A stretch of DNA of 64,000 bases from Euonymus europaeus (GCA_963580455.1 OY756958.1:8444501-8508500), one strand, 5' to 3'. Shown: positions 12,481 through 27,319, counted from the stretch's first letter. Program-made: numbers and translations. The notes: generated by a model from the letters alone, not told the origin.

Positions 12481-15400
12481 ATAGAAGAACAATAAAAAGT
12501 GTACACCGAGCAACCTTGATAGTCCGAAGTTGCTCAACTCACTCTATGGAGGAGCTTTAAACGGTTTTGTCCATTTGTCATAGAAAGTTAGGGTTTTGGC
12601 ATCGAAATAATCTAGGAAGCTTATACTCGTAAAATTTGACGTAGAAGAAAAGTAAAAAGTGTACAATGAGCAACTTTGATGGTCCGGAATTGCTCAACTC
12701 TTACTATGAAGTAGCTTTTAACGGTTTTGCTCATTTCTTATTGATAGTTGGGGTTTTGGTATCAAAATAATCTAGCAAGCATATACGCGTAAAATTTGAC
12801 ATAGAACAACAACAAAAAGTGTACATCGAGCAACCTTGATAGTCCGAAGTTGCTCAACTCACTTTATGGATGAGCTTTAAACGGTTTTGTCCTTTGGTCA
12901 TAGAAAGTTGGGTTTTTGGCATCGAAATAATCTACGAAGCTTATACTCGTAAAATTTGATATAGAATAACAATAAAAAGTGTACACCGAGCAACTTTTAT
13001 GTTCTGAAGTTGTTCAACTCTCTCTATTGAGTAGCTTTAAACGTTTTTGTCCATTTGTCATAGAAAGTTGGGGTTTTGGAATCGAAATAATCTAGGAAGC
13101 TTATACTCGTAAAATTTGACATAGAATAACAATAAAAAGTGTACACGGAACAATTTTGATAGTCCGAAGTTGCAAAACTCTCTCTATGGTGGAGCTTTTT
13201 ATGTTTTTGTCTATTTGTCATAGAAAGTTCGGGTTTTGGCATCCAAATAATCCACAAAGCATATACTCGTAAAATTTGACATAGAAGAACAATAAAAAAG
13301 TGTACACCGAGCGACTTTGATGATTAGAAGTTGCTCAACTCACTCTATGGAGGAGCTTTTAACGTCGATAGTTGGGGTTTTCACCTCGAAATAATCCAGG
13401 AAGCTTATACTCGTAAAATTTGACATAGAATAACAATAAAAAGTGTACACCGACCAACTTTGATAGTCCGAAGTTGCACAACTCTCTCTATAGAGGAGCT
13501 TTTAACGTTTTTGTCAATTTGTCTTGTAAAGTTGTTGTTTTCACATCGAAATAATCTAGGAGGCTTATACTCGTAAAATTTGACATAGAAGAACAATAAA
13601 AAGTGTACACCGAGCAACCTTGATAGTCCGAAGTTGCTCAACTCACTCTATGGATGAGCTTTAAACGGTTTTGTCCTTTTGTCATAGAAAGTTCGGTTTT
13701 TGGCATCGAAATAATCTACGAAGCTTATACTCGTAAAATTTGATATAGAATAACAATAAAAACTGTACACCGAGCAACTTTGATAGTCCGAAGTTGCACA
13801 ACCCACTCTATGGAGGAGCTTTTAACGTTGAAAGTTGGGGTTTTGGAATCGAAATAATCTCGGAACCTTATACTCGTAAAATTTGACATAGAAGAACAAT
13901 AAAAAGTGTACACCGACCAACTTTGATAGTCCGAAGTTGCACAACTCTCTCTATGGAGGAGCATTTAACGTTTTTGTCCATTTGTCATAGAAAGTTGGGG
14001 TTTTGGCATCGAAATAATCTAGGATGCTTATAGTCATAAAATTTGACATAGAAGAACAATAAAAAGTAAACACCGAGCAACTTTTATGGTCCAAAGTTGC
14101 TCAACTCTCTCTATGGAGTAGCTTTAAACGGTTTTATCCATTTGTCATAGAAAGTTGGGGTTTTGGAATCGAAATAATCTAGGAAGCTTATACTCGTAAA
14201 ATTTGACATAGAAGAACAATAAAAAGTGTACACCGAGCAACTTTGATAGTCCGAAGTTGCACAACTCACTCTATGGAGGAGCTTTTAATGTTTTTGTCCA
14301 TTTGTCATAGAAAGTTGGGTTTTGGCATCGAAATAATATAGGAAGCTTATACTCGTAAAATTTGACATAGAAGAACAATAAAAAGTTTACACCGAGCAAC
14401 TTTGATAGTCCGAAGTTGCACAACTCTCTCTATGAAGGAGCTTTTAAACGTTTTTGTCCATTTGTCATAGAAAGTTTGGGTTTTGGCATCGAAATAATCT
14501 AAGATGCTTATAGTCATAAAATTTGACATAGAAGAACAATAAAAAGTGTACACCGAGCAACTTTTATGGTCCAAAGTTGCTCAACTCTCTCTATGGAGTA
14601 GCTTTAAACGGTTTTGTCTATTTGTCATAGAAAGTTGGGTTTTGGAATCGAAATAATCTAGGAAGCTTATACTCGTAAAATTTGACATAGAATAACAATA
14701 AAAAGTCTACACCGAGCAATTTTGATAGTCCGAAGTTGCACAACTCCCTCTATGGAGGAGCTTCTAACGTTTTTGTCCATTTGTCTTGTAAAGTTGTTGT
14801 TTTCACATCGAAATAATCTAGGAGGCTTATACTCGTAAAATTTGACATAGAAGAACAATAAAAAGTGTACACCGAGCAACCTTGATAGTCCGAAGTTGCT
14901 CAACTCACTCTATGGAGGAGCTTTAAACGGTTTTGTCCATTTGTCATAGAAAGTTAGGGTTTTGGCATCGAAATAATCTAGGAAGCTTATACTCGAAAAA
15001 TTTGACGTAGAAGAAAAGTAAAAAGTGTACAATGAGCAACTTTGATGGTCCGAAATTGCTCAACTCTTACTATGAAGTAGATTTTAACGGTTTAGCTCAT
15101 TTCTTATTGATAGTTGGGGTTTTGGCATCAAAATAATCTAGCAAGCATATACTCGTAAAATTTGACATAGAACAACAACAAAAAGTGTACATCGAGCGAC
15201 TTTGATAGTCCGAAGTTGCTCAACTCACTCTATGGATGAGCTTTTAACGGTTTTGTCCTTTTGTCATAGAAAGTTTGGTTTTTGGCATCGAAATAATCTA
15301 CGAAGCTTATACTCGTAAAATTTGATATAGAATAACAATAAAAAGTGTACACCGAGCAACTTTTATGTTCTGAAGTTGCTCAACTCTCTCTATTGAGTAG

Positions 15401-16909
15401 CTTTAAAAGTTTTTGTCTATTTGTCATAGAAAGTTGGGGTTTTGGCATCGAAATAATCTAGGAAGCTTATACTCGTAAAATTTGACATAGAATAACAATA
15501 AAAAGTGTACACGGAGCAATTTTGATAGTCCGAAGTTGCAAAACTCTCTCTATGGAGGAGCTTTTTATGTTTTTGTCCATTTGTCATAGAAAGTTCGGGT
15601 TTTGGCATCCAAATAATCCACAAAGCATATACTCGTAAAATTTGACATAGAAGAACAATAAAAAAGTGTACACCGAGCGACTTTGATGATTGGAAGTTGC
15701 TCAACTCTCTCGATGGAGGAGCTTTTACCTTTTTTTGTCCATTTGTCTTGTAAAGTTGGTGTTTTCACATCGAAATAATCTTCGAAGCTTATACTCGTAA
15801 AATTTGACATAGAAAAACAATAAAAAGTGTACACCGAGCAACTTTGATAGTCCGAAGTTGCACAACCCACTCTATGGAGGAGCTTTTAACGTTGAAAGTT
15901 GGGGTTTTGGAATCGAAATAATCTAGGAAGCTTATACTCGTAAAATTTGACATAGAAGAACAATAAAAAGTGTACACCGACCAACTTTGATAGTCCGAAG
16001 TTGCACAACTCTCTCTATGGAGGAGCTTTTAACGTTTTTATCCATTTGTCATAGAAAGTTGGAGTTTTGGCATCGAAATAATCTAGGATGCTTATAGTCA
16101 TAAAATTTGACATAGAAGAACAATAAAAAGTAAACACCGAGCAACTTTTATGGTCCAAAGTTGCTCAACTCTCTCTATGTAGTAGCTTTAAACGGTTTTG
16201 TCCATTTGTCATAGAAAGTTGGGGTTTTGGAATCGAAATAATCTAGGAAGCTTATACTCGTAAAATTTGACATAGAAGAACAATAAAAAGTGTACACCGA
16301 GCAACTTTGATAGTCCGAAGTTGCACAACTCACTCTATGGAGGAGCTTTTAATGTTTTTGTCCATTTGTCATAGAAAGTTGGGTTTTGGCATCGAAATAA
16401 TCTAGGAAGCTTATACTCGTAAAATTTGACATAGAAAAACAATAAAAAGTTTACACCGGGCAACTTTGATAGTCCGAAGTTGCACAACTCTCTCTATGAA
16501 GGAGCTTTTAAATGTTTTTGTCCATTTGTCATAGAAAGTTGGGGTTTTGGCATCGAAATAATCTAAGATGCTTGTAGTCATAAAATTTGACATAGAAGAA
16601 CAATAAAAAGTGTACACCGAGCAACTTTTATGGTCCAAAGTTGCTCAACTCTCTCTATGGAGTAGCTTTAAACGGTTTTGTCTATTTGTCATAGAAAGTT
16701 GGGTTTTGGAATCGAAATAATCTAGGAAGCTTATACTCGTAAAATTTGACATAGAATAACAATAAAAAATCTACACCGAGCAATTTTGATAGTCCGAAGT
16801 TGCACAACTCCCTCTATGGAGGAGCTTCTAACGTTTTTGTCCATTTGTCTTGTAAAGTTGTTGTTTTCACATCGAAATAATCTAGGAGGCTTATACTCGT
16901 AAAATTTGA
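12480..16909 (+). repeat. Higher-order repeat of 4,430 bp, copy 1
   Basis: Matches 16910-21311 at an offset of 4,430 bp up to about 15789, then at 4,573 because copy 2 holds one additional 143-bp monomer. Inside the unit, matching monomers recur at 2,366 and then 2,064 bp (for example the types starting near 12301, 14667 and 16731), so the 4,430-bp unit is a pair of related sub-units. Only about eight differences were noticed between 12480-15789 and 16910-20219. Confidence 0.88.
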
Positions 16910-19900
16910 CATAGAAGAACAATAAAAAGTGTACACCGAGCAACCTTGATAGTCCGAAGTTGCTCAACTCACTCTATGGAGGAGCTTTAAACGGTTTTGT
17001 CCATTTGTCATAGAAAGTTAGGGTTTTGGCATCGAAATAATCTAGGAAGCTTATACTCGTAAAATTTGACGTAGAAGAAAAGTAAAAAGTGTACAATGAG
17101 CAACTTTGATGGTCCGGAATTGCTCAACTCTTACTATGAAGTTGCTTTTAACGGTTTTGCTCATTTCTTATTGATAGTTGGGGTTTTGGTATCAAAATAA
17201 TCTAGCAAGCATATACGCGTAAAATTTGACATAGAACAACAACAAAAAGTGTACATCGAGCAACCTTGATAGTCCGAAGTTGCTCAACTCACTTTATGGA
17301 TGAGCTTTAAACGGTTTTGTCCTTTGGTCATAGAAAGTTGGGTTTTTGGCATCGAAATAATCTACGAAGCTTATACTCGTAAAATTTGATATAGAATAAC
17401 AATAAAAAGTGTACACCGAGCAACTTTTATGTTCTGAAGTTGTTCAACTCTCTCTATTGAGTAGCTTTAAACGTTTTTGTCCATTTGTCATAGAAAGTTG
17501 GGGTTTTGGAATCGAAATAATCTAGGAAGCTTATACTCGTAAAATTTGACATAGAATAACAATAAAAAGTGTACACGGAGCAATTTTGATAGTCCGAAGT
17601 TGCAAAACTCTCTCTATGGTGGAGCTTTTTATGTTTTTGTCTATTTGTCATAGAAAGTTCGGGTTTTGGCATCCAAATAATCCACAAAGCATATACTCGT
17701 AAAATTTGACATAGAAGAACAATAAAAAAGTGTACACCGAGCGACTTTGATGATTAGAAGTTGCTCAACTCACTCTATGGAGGAGCTTTTAACGTCGATA
17801 GTTGGGGTTTTCACCTCGAAATAATCCAGGAAGCTTATACTCGTAAAATTTGACATAGAATAACAATAAAAAGTGTACACCGACCAACTTTGATAGTCCG
17901 AAGTTGCACAACTCTCTCTATAGAGGAGCTTTTAACGTTTTTGTCAATTTGTCTTGTAAAGTTGTTGTTTTCACATCGAAATAATCTAGGAGGCTTATAC
18001 TCGTAAAATTTGACATAGAAGAACAATAAAAAGTGTACACCGAGCAACCTTGATAGTCCGAAGTTGCTCAACTCACTCTATGGATGAGCTTTAAACGGTT
18101 TTGTCCTTTTGTCATAGAAAGTTGGGTTTTTGGCATCGAAATAATCTACGAAGCTTATACTCGTAAAATTTGATATAGAATAACAATAAAAACTGTACAC
18201 CGAGCAACTTTGATAGTCCGAAGTTGCACAACCCACTCTATGGAGGAGCTTTTAACGTTGAAAGTTGGGGTTTTGGAATCGAAATAATCTAGGAACCTTA
18301 TACTCGTAAAATTTGACATAGAAGAACAATAAAAAGTGTACACCGACCAACTTTGATAGTCCGAAGTTGCACAACTCTCTCTATGGAGGAGCATTTAACG
18401 TTTTTGTCCATTTGTCATAGAAAGTTGGGGTTTTGGCATCGAAATAATCTAGGATGCTTATAGTCATAAAATTTGACATAGAAGAACAATAAAAAGTAAA
18501 CACCGAACAACTTTTATGGTCCAAAGTTGCTCAACTCTCTCTATGGAGTAGCTTTAAACGGTTTTGTCCATTTGTCATAGAAAGTTGGGGTTTTGGAATC
18601 GAAATAATCTAGGAAGCTTATACTCGTAAAATTTGACATAGAAGAACAATAAAAAGTGTACACCGAGCAACTTTGATAGTCCGAAGTTGCACAACTCACT
18701 CTATGGAGGAGCTTTTAATGTTTTTGTCCATTTGTCATAGAAAGTTGGGTTTTGGCATCGAAATAATATAGGAAGCTTATACTCGTAAAATTTGACATAG
18801 AAGAACAATAAAAAGTTTACACCGAGCAACTTTGATAGTCCAAAGTTGCACAACTCTCTCTATGAAGGAGCTTTTAAACGTTTTTGTCCATTTGTCATAG
18901 AAAGTTTGGGTTTTGGCATCGAAATAATCTAAGATGCTTATAGTCATAAAATTTGACATAGAAGAACAATAAAAAGTGTACACCGAGCAACTTTTATGGT
19001 CCAAAGTTGCTCAACTCTCTCTATGGAGTAGCTTTAAACGGTTTTGTCTATTTGTCATAGAAAGTTGGGTTTTGGAATCGAAATAATCTAGGAAGCTTAT
19101 ACTCGTAAAATTTGACATAGAATAACAATAAAAAGTCTACACCGAGCAATTTTGATAGTCCGAAGTTGCACAACTCCCTCTATGGAGGAGCTTCTAACGT
19201 TTTTGTCCATTTGTCTTGTAAAGTTGTTGTTTTCACATCGAAATAATCTAGGAGGCTTATACTCGTAAAATTTGACATAGAAGAACAATAAAAAGTGTAC
19301 ACCGAGCAACCTTGATAGTCCGAAGTTGCTCAACTCACTCTATGGAGGAGCTTTAAACGGTTTTGTCCATTTGTCATAGAAAGTTAGGGTTTTGGCATCG
19401 AAATAATCTAGGAAGCTTATACTCGAAAAATTTGACGTAGAAGAAAAGTAAAAAGTGTACAATGAGCAACTTTGATGGTCCGAAATTGCTCAACTCTTAC
19501 TATGAAGTAGATTTTAACGGTTTAGCTCATTTCTTATTGATAGTTGGGGTTTTGGCATCAAAATAATCTAGCAAGCATATACTCGTAAAATTTGACATAG
19601 AACAACAACAAAAAGTGTACATCGAGCGACTTTGATAGTCCGAAGTTGCTCAACTCACTCTATGGATGAGCTTTTAACGGTTTTGTCCTTTTGTCATAGA
19701 AAGTTGGGTTTTTGGCATCGAAATAATCTACGAAGCTTATACTCGTAAAATTTGATATAGAATAACAATAAAAAGTGTACACCGAGCAACTTTTATGTTC
19801 TGAAGTTGCTCAACTCTCTCTATTGAGTAGCTTTAAAAGTTTTTGTCTATTTGTCATAGAAAGTTGGGGTTTTGGCATCGAAATAATCTAGGAAGCTTAT

Positions 19901-21311
19901 ACTCGTAAAATTTGACATAGAATAACAATAAAAAGTGTACACGGAGCAATTTTGATAGTCCGAAGTTGCAAAACTCTCTCTATGGAGGAGCTTTTTATGT
20001 TTTTGTCCATTTGTCATAGAAAGTTCGGGTTTTGGCATCCAAATAATCCACAAAGCATATACTCGTAAAATTTGACATAGAAGAACAATAAAAAAGTGTA
20101 CACCGAGCGACTTTGATGATTGGAAGTTGCTCAACTCTCTCGATGGAGGAGCTTTTACCTTTTTTTGTCCATTTGTCTTGTAAAGTTGGTGTTTTCACAT
20201 CGAAATAATCTTCGAAGCTTATACTCGTAAAATTTGACATAGAAGAACAATAAAAAGTGTACACCGAGCAAATTTGATAGTCCGAAGTTGCACAACTCAC
20301 TCTATGGAGGAGCTTTTAACGTTGATAGTTGGGGTTTTCACATCGAAATAATCCAGGAAGCTTATACTCGTAAAATTTGACATAGAAAAACAATAAAAAG
20401 TGTACACCGAGCAACTTTGATAGTCCGAAGTTGCACAACCCACTCTATGGAGGAGCTTTTAACGTTGAAAGTTGGGGTTTTGGAATCGAAATAATCTAGG
20501 AAGCTTATACTCGTAAAATTTGACATAGAAGAACAATAAAAAGTGTACACCGACCAACTTTGATAGTCCGAAGTTGCACAACTCTCTCTATGGAGGAGCT
20601 TTTAACGTTTTTATCCATTTGTCATAGAAAGTTGGAGTTTTGGCATCGAAATAATCTAGGATGCTTATAGTCATAAAATTTGACATAGAAGAACAATAAA
20701 AAGTAAACACCGAGCAACTTTTATGGTCCAAAGTTGCTCAACTCTCTCTATGTAGTAGCTTTAAACGGTTTTGTCCATTTGTCATAGAAAGTTGGGGTTT
20801 TGGAATCGAAATAATCTAGGAAGCTTATACTCGTAAAATTTGACATAGAAGAACAATAAAAAGTGTACACCGAGCAACTTTGATAGTCCGAAGTTGCACA
20901 ACTCACTCTATGGAGGAGCTTTTAATGTTTTTGTCCATTTGTCATAGAAAGTTGGGTTTTGGCATCGAAATAATCTAGGAAGCTTATACTCGTAAAATTT
21001 GACATAGAAAAACAATAAAAAGTTTACACCGGGCAACTTTGATAGTCCGAAGTTGCACAACTCTCTCTATGAAGGAGCTTTTAAATGTTTTTGTCCATTT
21101 GTCATAGAAAGTTGGGGTTTTGGCATCGAAATAATCTAAGATGCTTGTAGTCATAAAATTTGACATAGAAGAACAATAAAAAGTGTACACCGAGCAACTT
21201 TTATGGTCCAAAGTTGCTCAACTCTCTCTATGGAGTAGCTTTAAACGGTTTTGTCTATTTGTCATAGAAAGTTGGGTTTTGGAATCGAAATAATCTAGGA
21301 AGCTTATACTC
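16910..21311 (+). repeat. Higher-order repeat of 4,430 bp, copy 2 (with one extra short monomer)
   Basis: Second copy of the 12480-16909 unit. It differs by an added 143-bp monomer at about 20220-20362, whose deletion junction reads AACGTTGATAGTTGG. The match to copy 1 fails near 21311, where the sequence switches to a different monomer type, resembling that near 1621. Confidence 0.88.
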
Positions 21312-24300
21312 ATAAAATTTGACATAGAATAACAATAAAAAGTGTACACCGAGCAACTTTTATGGTCCGAAGTTGCTCAACTCTCTCTATGGAGTAGCTT
21401 TTAACGGTTTTGTCGATTTGTCATTGATAGTTGGTGTTTTGGCATCGAAATAATCCAGGAAGCTTATACTCGTAAAATTTGACATAGAAGAACAACAAAA
21501 ATTGTACACCGAGCAACTTTGATAGTCCGAAGTTGCTCAACTCACTCAATGGAGGAGCTTTAAACGGTTTTGTCCTTTTGTCATAGAAAGTTGTGTTTTT
21601 GGCATCGAAATAACCCACAAAGCATATACTCGTAAAATTGGACATAGAAGAACAATAAAAAGTGTACGCCGAGCGACTTTGATGATTAGAAGTTGCTCAA
21701 CTCTTTCTATGGAGGAGCTTTTAACGTTTTTGTCCATTTGTCTTGTAAATTTGTTGTTTTCAAATCGAAATCATCTAGGAAGCTTATACTCGTAAACTTT
21801 GACATAGAAGAACAACAAAAAGTGTACACCGAGCAACTTTGATAGTCCGAAATTGCTCAACTCACTCTATGGTGGATCTTTAAACGTTTTTGGCCATTTG
21901 TCCTTGAAAGTTCGGGCTTTGGCATCGAAATAATCTAGGAAGCTTATACACGTAAAATTTGACATAGAAGAAAAATAAAAAGTGTACACCGAGCAACTTT
22001 GATAGTCCGAAGTTGCACAACTCTCTCTATAGAGGAGCTTTTAATGTTTTTGTCCATTTGTCATAGAAAGTTGGGGTTTTGGCATCGAAATTATCTAGGA
22101 TGCTTATACACGTAAAATTTGATATAGAAGAATAATAAAAAGTGTACACCGAGCAACTTTGATGGTCCGAAGTTGCACAAGTCTCTCTATGGAGGAGCTT
22201 TTAATGTTTTTGTCCATTTGTCATAGAAAGTTGGGGTTTTGGCATCGAAATTATCTAGGATGCTTATAGTCGTAAAATTTGACATAGAAAAACAATAAAA
22301 AATGTATACCGAGCAACTTTTATTGTCCGAAGTTGCTCAACTCTCTCTATGGAGTAGCTTTAAACGGTTTTGTTTATTTGTCATAGAAAGTTGTGGTTTT
22401 GGAATCGAAATAATCTAGGAAGCTTATACTCATAAAATTTGACATAGAAGAACAATAAAAAGTGTACACCGAGCAACTTTGACAGTCCGAAGTTGCTCAA
22501 CTCATTTTATGGAGGAGCTTTAAACGGTTTTGTCCATTTGTCATAGAAAGTTGGGGTTTTGACATCTAAATAATCTAGGAAGCTTATACTCATAAAATTT
22601 GACATAGAATAACAATAAAAAGTGTACATCGAGCAATTTTGATAGTCCGAAGTTGCTCAACTCACTCTATGGAGGAGCTTTAAACGGTTTTGTCCATTTG
22701 TCATAGAAAGTTAGGATTTTGGCATCGAAATAATCTAGGAAGCTTATACTCGTAAAATTTGACGTAGAAGAACAGTAAAAAGTGTACAATGTGCAACTTT
22801 GATGGTCCGGAATTGCTCAACTCTTACTATGAAGTAGCTTTTAACGGTTTTGCTCATTTCTTATTGATAGTTGGTGTTTTGGCATCAAAATAATCCAGCA
22901 AGCATATACTCGTAAAATTTGACATAGAAGAACAACAAAAAGTGTACACCGAACTACTTTGATAGTCCGAAGTTGCTCAACTCACTCTATGGAGGAGCTT
23001 TAAACGGTTTTGTCCTTTTGTCATAGAAAGTTGGGTTTTTGGCATCGGAATAATCTAGGAAGCTTATACTTGTAAAATTTGATATAGAATAACAATAAAA
23101 AGTGTACACCGAGCAACTATTATGTTCTGAAGTTGCTCAACTCTCTCTATTGAGTAACTTTTAAAGTTTTTGTCCATTTGTCATAGAAAGTTGGGGTTTT
23201 GGCATCGAAATATTCTAGGAAGCTTATACTCGTAAAATTTGACATAGAATAACAATAAAAAGTGTACACGGAGCAATTTTGATTGTCCGAAGTTGCAAAA
23301 CTCTCTCTATAGAGGAGCTTTTAATGTTTTTGTCCATTTTTCATAGAAAGTCCGGGTTCTAGCATCAAAATAATCCACAAAGCATATACTCGTAAAATTT
23401 GACATAGAAGAACAATAAAAAGTGTACATCGAGCGACTTTGATGATTAGAAGTTGCTCAACTCTCTCTATGGAGGAGCTTTTACCTTTTTTGTACATTCA
23501 TATTGTAAAGTTGGTGTTTTCACATCGAAATAATCTTCGAAGCTTATACTCGTAAAATTTGACATAGAAGAACAATAAAAAGTGTACGCCAAGCAACTTT
23601 GATAGTCCGAAGTTGCACAACCCACTCTATGGAGGAGCTTTTAACGTTGAAAGTTGGGGTTTTGGAATCGAAATAATCAAGGAAGCTTATACTCGTAAAA
23701 TTTGACATAGAAGAACAATAAAAAAGTGTACACCGAGCAACTTTGATAGTCCGAAGTTGCACAACTCTCTCTATGGAGGAGCTTTTAACGTTTTTGTCCA
23801 TTTGTCATAGAAAGTTGGGGTTTTGGCATCGAAATAATCTAGGATGCTTATAGTAATAAAATTTGACATAGAAGAACAATAAAAAGTAGACACCGAGCAA
23901 CTTTTATGGTCCAAAGTTGCTCAACTCTCTCTATGGAGTAGCTTTAAACGGTTTTGTCCATTTGTCATAGAAAGTTGGGGTTATGGAATCGAAATAATCT
24001 ACGAAGCTTATACTCGTAAAATTTGACATAGAAAAAAAATAAAAAGTGTACACCGAGCAACTTTGATAGTCCGAAGTTGCACAACTCACTCTACGGAGGA
24101 GCTTTTAATGTTTTTGTCCATTTGTCATAGAAAGTTGGGTTTTGGCATCGAAATAATCTAGGAAGCTCATACTCGTAAAATTTGACATAGAAGAACAATA
24201 AAAAGTGTACACCGAGCAACATTTATAGTCCGAAGTTGCACAACTCACTCTATGGAGGAGCTTTTAACGTTGAAAGTTGGGGTTTTGAAATCGAAATAAT

Positions 24301-27300
24301 CTAGGAAGCTTATACTCGTAAAATTTGACATAGAAGAACAATAAAAAGTGTACACCGAGCAACTTTGATAGTCCGAAGTTGCACAACTCTCTCTATGGAG
24401 GAGCTTTTAATGTTTTTGTCCATTTGTCATAGAAAGTTCGGGTTTTGGCATCAAAATAATCCACAAAGCATATACTCATAAAATTTGACATAGAAGAACA
24501 ACAAAAAGTGTACACCGAACTACTTTGATAGTCCGAAGTTGCTCAACTCACTCTATGGAGGAGCTTTAAACGGTTTTGTCCTTTTGTCGTAGAAAGTTGA
24601 GTTTTTGGCATCGAAATAATCTAGGAAGCTTATACTCGTAAAATTTGATATAGAATAACAATAAAAAGTGTACACCGAGCAACTTTTATGTTCCGAAGTT
24701 GCTCAACTCTCTCTATTGAGTAGCTTTAAAAGTTTTTGTCCATTTGTCATAGAAAGTTGGGGTTTTGGCATCCAAATAATATAGGAAGCTTATACTCGTA
24801 AAATTTGAAATAGAGTAACAATAAAAAGTGTACACGGAGCAATTTTGATTGTCCAAAGTTGCAAAACTCTCTCTATGGAGGAGCTTTTAATGTTTTTGTC
24901 CATTTTTCATAGAAAGTCCGGGTTCTAGCATCAAAATAATCCACAAAGCATATACTCGTAAAATTTGACATAGAAGAACAATAAAAAGTGTACACCGGGC
25001 GACTTTGATGATTAGAAGTTGCTCCGCTCTCTCTATGGAGGAGCTTTTACCTTTTTTGTCCATTTGTCTTGTAAAGTTGGTGTTTTCACATCGAAATAAT
25101 CTTGGAAGCTTATACTCGTAAAATTTGACATAGAAGAACAATAAAAAGTGTACAGCGAGCAACTTTGATAGTCCAAAGTTGCACAACTCACTCTATGGAG
25201 GAGCTTTTAACGTTGAAAGTTGGGGATTTGGAATCGAAATAATCAAGGAAGCTTATACTCGTAAAATTTGACATAGAAGAACAATAAAAAAGTGTACACC
25301 GAGCAACTTTGATAGTCCGAAGTTGCACAACTCTCTCTATGGAGGAGCTTTTAACGTTTTTATCCATTTGTCATAGAAAGTTGGGGTTTTGGCATCGAAA
25401 TAATCTAGGATGCTTATAGTCATAAAATTTGACATAGAAGAACAATAAAAAGTAAACACCGAGCAAATTTTATGGTCCAAAGTTGCTCAACTCTCTCTAT
25501 GGAGTAGCTTTAAACGGTTTTGTCCATTTGTCATAGAAAGTTGGGGTTATGGAATCGAAATAATCTAGGAAGCTTATACTCGTAAAATTTGACATAGAAG
25601 AAAAATAAAAAGTGTACACCGAGTAACTTTGATAGTCCGAAGTTGCACAACTCACTCTATAGAGGAGCTTTTAATGTTTTTGTCCATTTGTCATAGAAAG
25701 TTGGGTTTTGGCTTCGAAATAATCTAGGAAGCTTATACTCGTAAAATTTGACATAGAAGAACAATAAAAAGTGTACACCGAGCAACATTGATAGTCCGAA
25801 GTTGCACAACTCACTCTATGGAGGAGCTTTTAACGTTGAAAGTTGGGGTTTTGGAATCGAAATAATCTAGGAAGCTTATACTCGTAAAATTTGACATAGA
25901 AGAACAATAAAAAGTGTACACCGAGCAACTTTGATAGTCCGAAGTTGCACAACTCTCTCTATAAAGAAGCTTTTAAACGTTTTTGTCCATTTGTCATAGA
26001 AAGTTGGGGTTTTGGCATCGAAATAATCTAGGATGCTTATAGTCATAAAATTTGACATAGAAGAACAATAAAAACTGTACACCGAGCAACTTTTATGTTC
26101 CAAAGTTGCTCAACTCTCTCTATGGAGTAGCTTTAAACGGTTTTGTCCATTTGTCATAGAAAGTTGGGGTTTTGGAATCGAAATAATCTAGGAAGCTTAT
26201 ACTCATAAAATTTGACATAGAATAACAATAAAAAGTGTACACCGAGCAACTTTGATGGTCCGAAGTTGCTCAACTCTCTCTATGGAGTAGCTTTTAACGG
26301 TTTTGTCGATTTGTCATTGATAATTGGTGTTTTGGCATCGAAATAATCTAGAAAGCTTATACTCGTAAAATTTGACATAGAAGAACAACAAAAAGTGTAC
26401 ACCGAGCAACTTCGATAGTCCAAAGTTGCTCAACTCACTCTATGGAGGAGCTTTAAACGGTTTTGTCCTTTTGTCATAGAAAGTTGGGTTTTTGGCATCG
26501 AAATAATCTAGGAAGCTTATACTCGTAAAATTTGACATAGAATAACAATAAAAAGTGTACACAGAGCAACTTTGATAGTCCGAAGTTGCACAACTCTCTC
26601 TATGGAGTAGCTTTAAACGGTTTTGTCCATTTGTCATAGAAAGTTGGGGTTTTGTCATCGAAATAATCTAGGATGCTTATAGTCATAAAATTTGACATAG
26701 AAGAACAATAAAAAGTAAACACCGAGCAAATTTTATGGTCCAAAGTTGCTCAACTCTGTCTATGGAGTAGCTTTAGACGGTTTTGTCCATTTGTCATAGA
26801 AAGTTGGGGTTTTGGCATCGAAATAATCTAGTAAGCTTATACACGTAAAATTTGACATAGAAGAACAATAAAAAGTGTACACCGACAACTTTGATAGTCC
26901 GAAGTTGCACAACTCTCTCTATGGAGGAGATTTTAATGTTTTTGTCCATTTGTCATAGAAAGTAGGGGTTTTGGCATCGAAATAATCTAGGAAGCTTATA
27001 CACGTAAAATTTGATATAGAAGAACAATAAAAAGTGTACACCGAGCGACATTGATAGTCCGAAGTTACTCAACTCACTCTATGGAGGAGCTTTAAACGGT
27101 TTTGTCCTTTTGTCATAGAAAGTTGGGTTTTTGCCATCGAAACAATCTAGGAAGCTTATACTCGTAAAATTTGACATAGAATAACAATAAAAAGTGTACA
27201 CCGAGCAACTTTGATTGTCCGATGTAGCACAACTCACTCTATGGAGGAGCTTTTAACGTTTTTGTCCATTTGTCATAGAAAGTTGGGGTTTTGGCATCGA

Positions 27301-27314
27301 AATAATCTAGGATG
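21312..27314 (+). repeat. Satellite, last part of left arm
   Basis: About 38 monomers, including single 143-bp monomers near 23645, 24267, 25208 and 25831. Positions 21341-21770 resemble 1621-2080. The last 430 bases (from about 26880) closely resemble 52677-53109 and 54241-54833 in the right arm, apart from an additional monomer in the latter. This identifies the pre-insertion context of the retrotransposon. Confidence 0.85.
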
Positions 27315-27319
27315 CTTAT
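27315..27319. other. Target-site duplication, left copy
   Basis: CTTAT immediately before the TG of the 5' LTR, repeated directly after the CA of the 3' LTR. Five bases is the usual size for Ty3/gypsy integration. The bases belong to the satellite, which reads GATGCTTATAGTC in uninterrupted monomers. Confidence 0.97.

Larger units (their letters stand above)
1..27319 (+). repeat. Satellite array, left arm (about 160-bp monomer)
   Basis: Tandem head-to-tail satellite with a period of 160 bp, visible because the landmark AATAATCTAGGAAGCTTATA recurs every 160 bases (for example near 161, 321, 481 and 801). Monomers differ by point changes, 1-2 bp indels and a recurrent 17-bp deletion. Well-kept blocks are GTAAAATTTGACATAGAA, the GTGTACACCGAGCAACTTT stretch and the GTCCGAAGTTG core. 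Most copies carry AAGCTT, so HindIII digestion should give a ladder. All monomers run in one direction and the window starts inside the array. No transcription unit or host gene is seen. Array length, AT-richness and an Athila-type insertion suggest centromeric or pericentromeric DNA, but that is inference. Short minus-strand open frames of 60-104 codons recur because the monomer has few stops in some frames; I do not regard them as genes. Confidence 0.97.

Noticed and set aside
1..27319. CRISPR-like array
   Set aside because: There is no short repeat alternating with unique spacers; the whole 160-bp unit is repeated, and the context is a plant retrotransposon and satellite.
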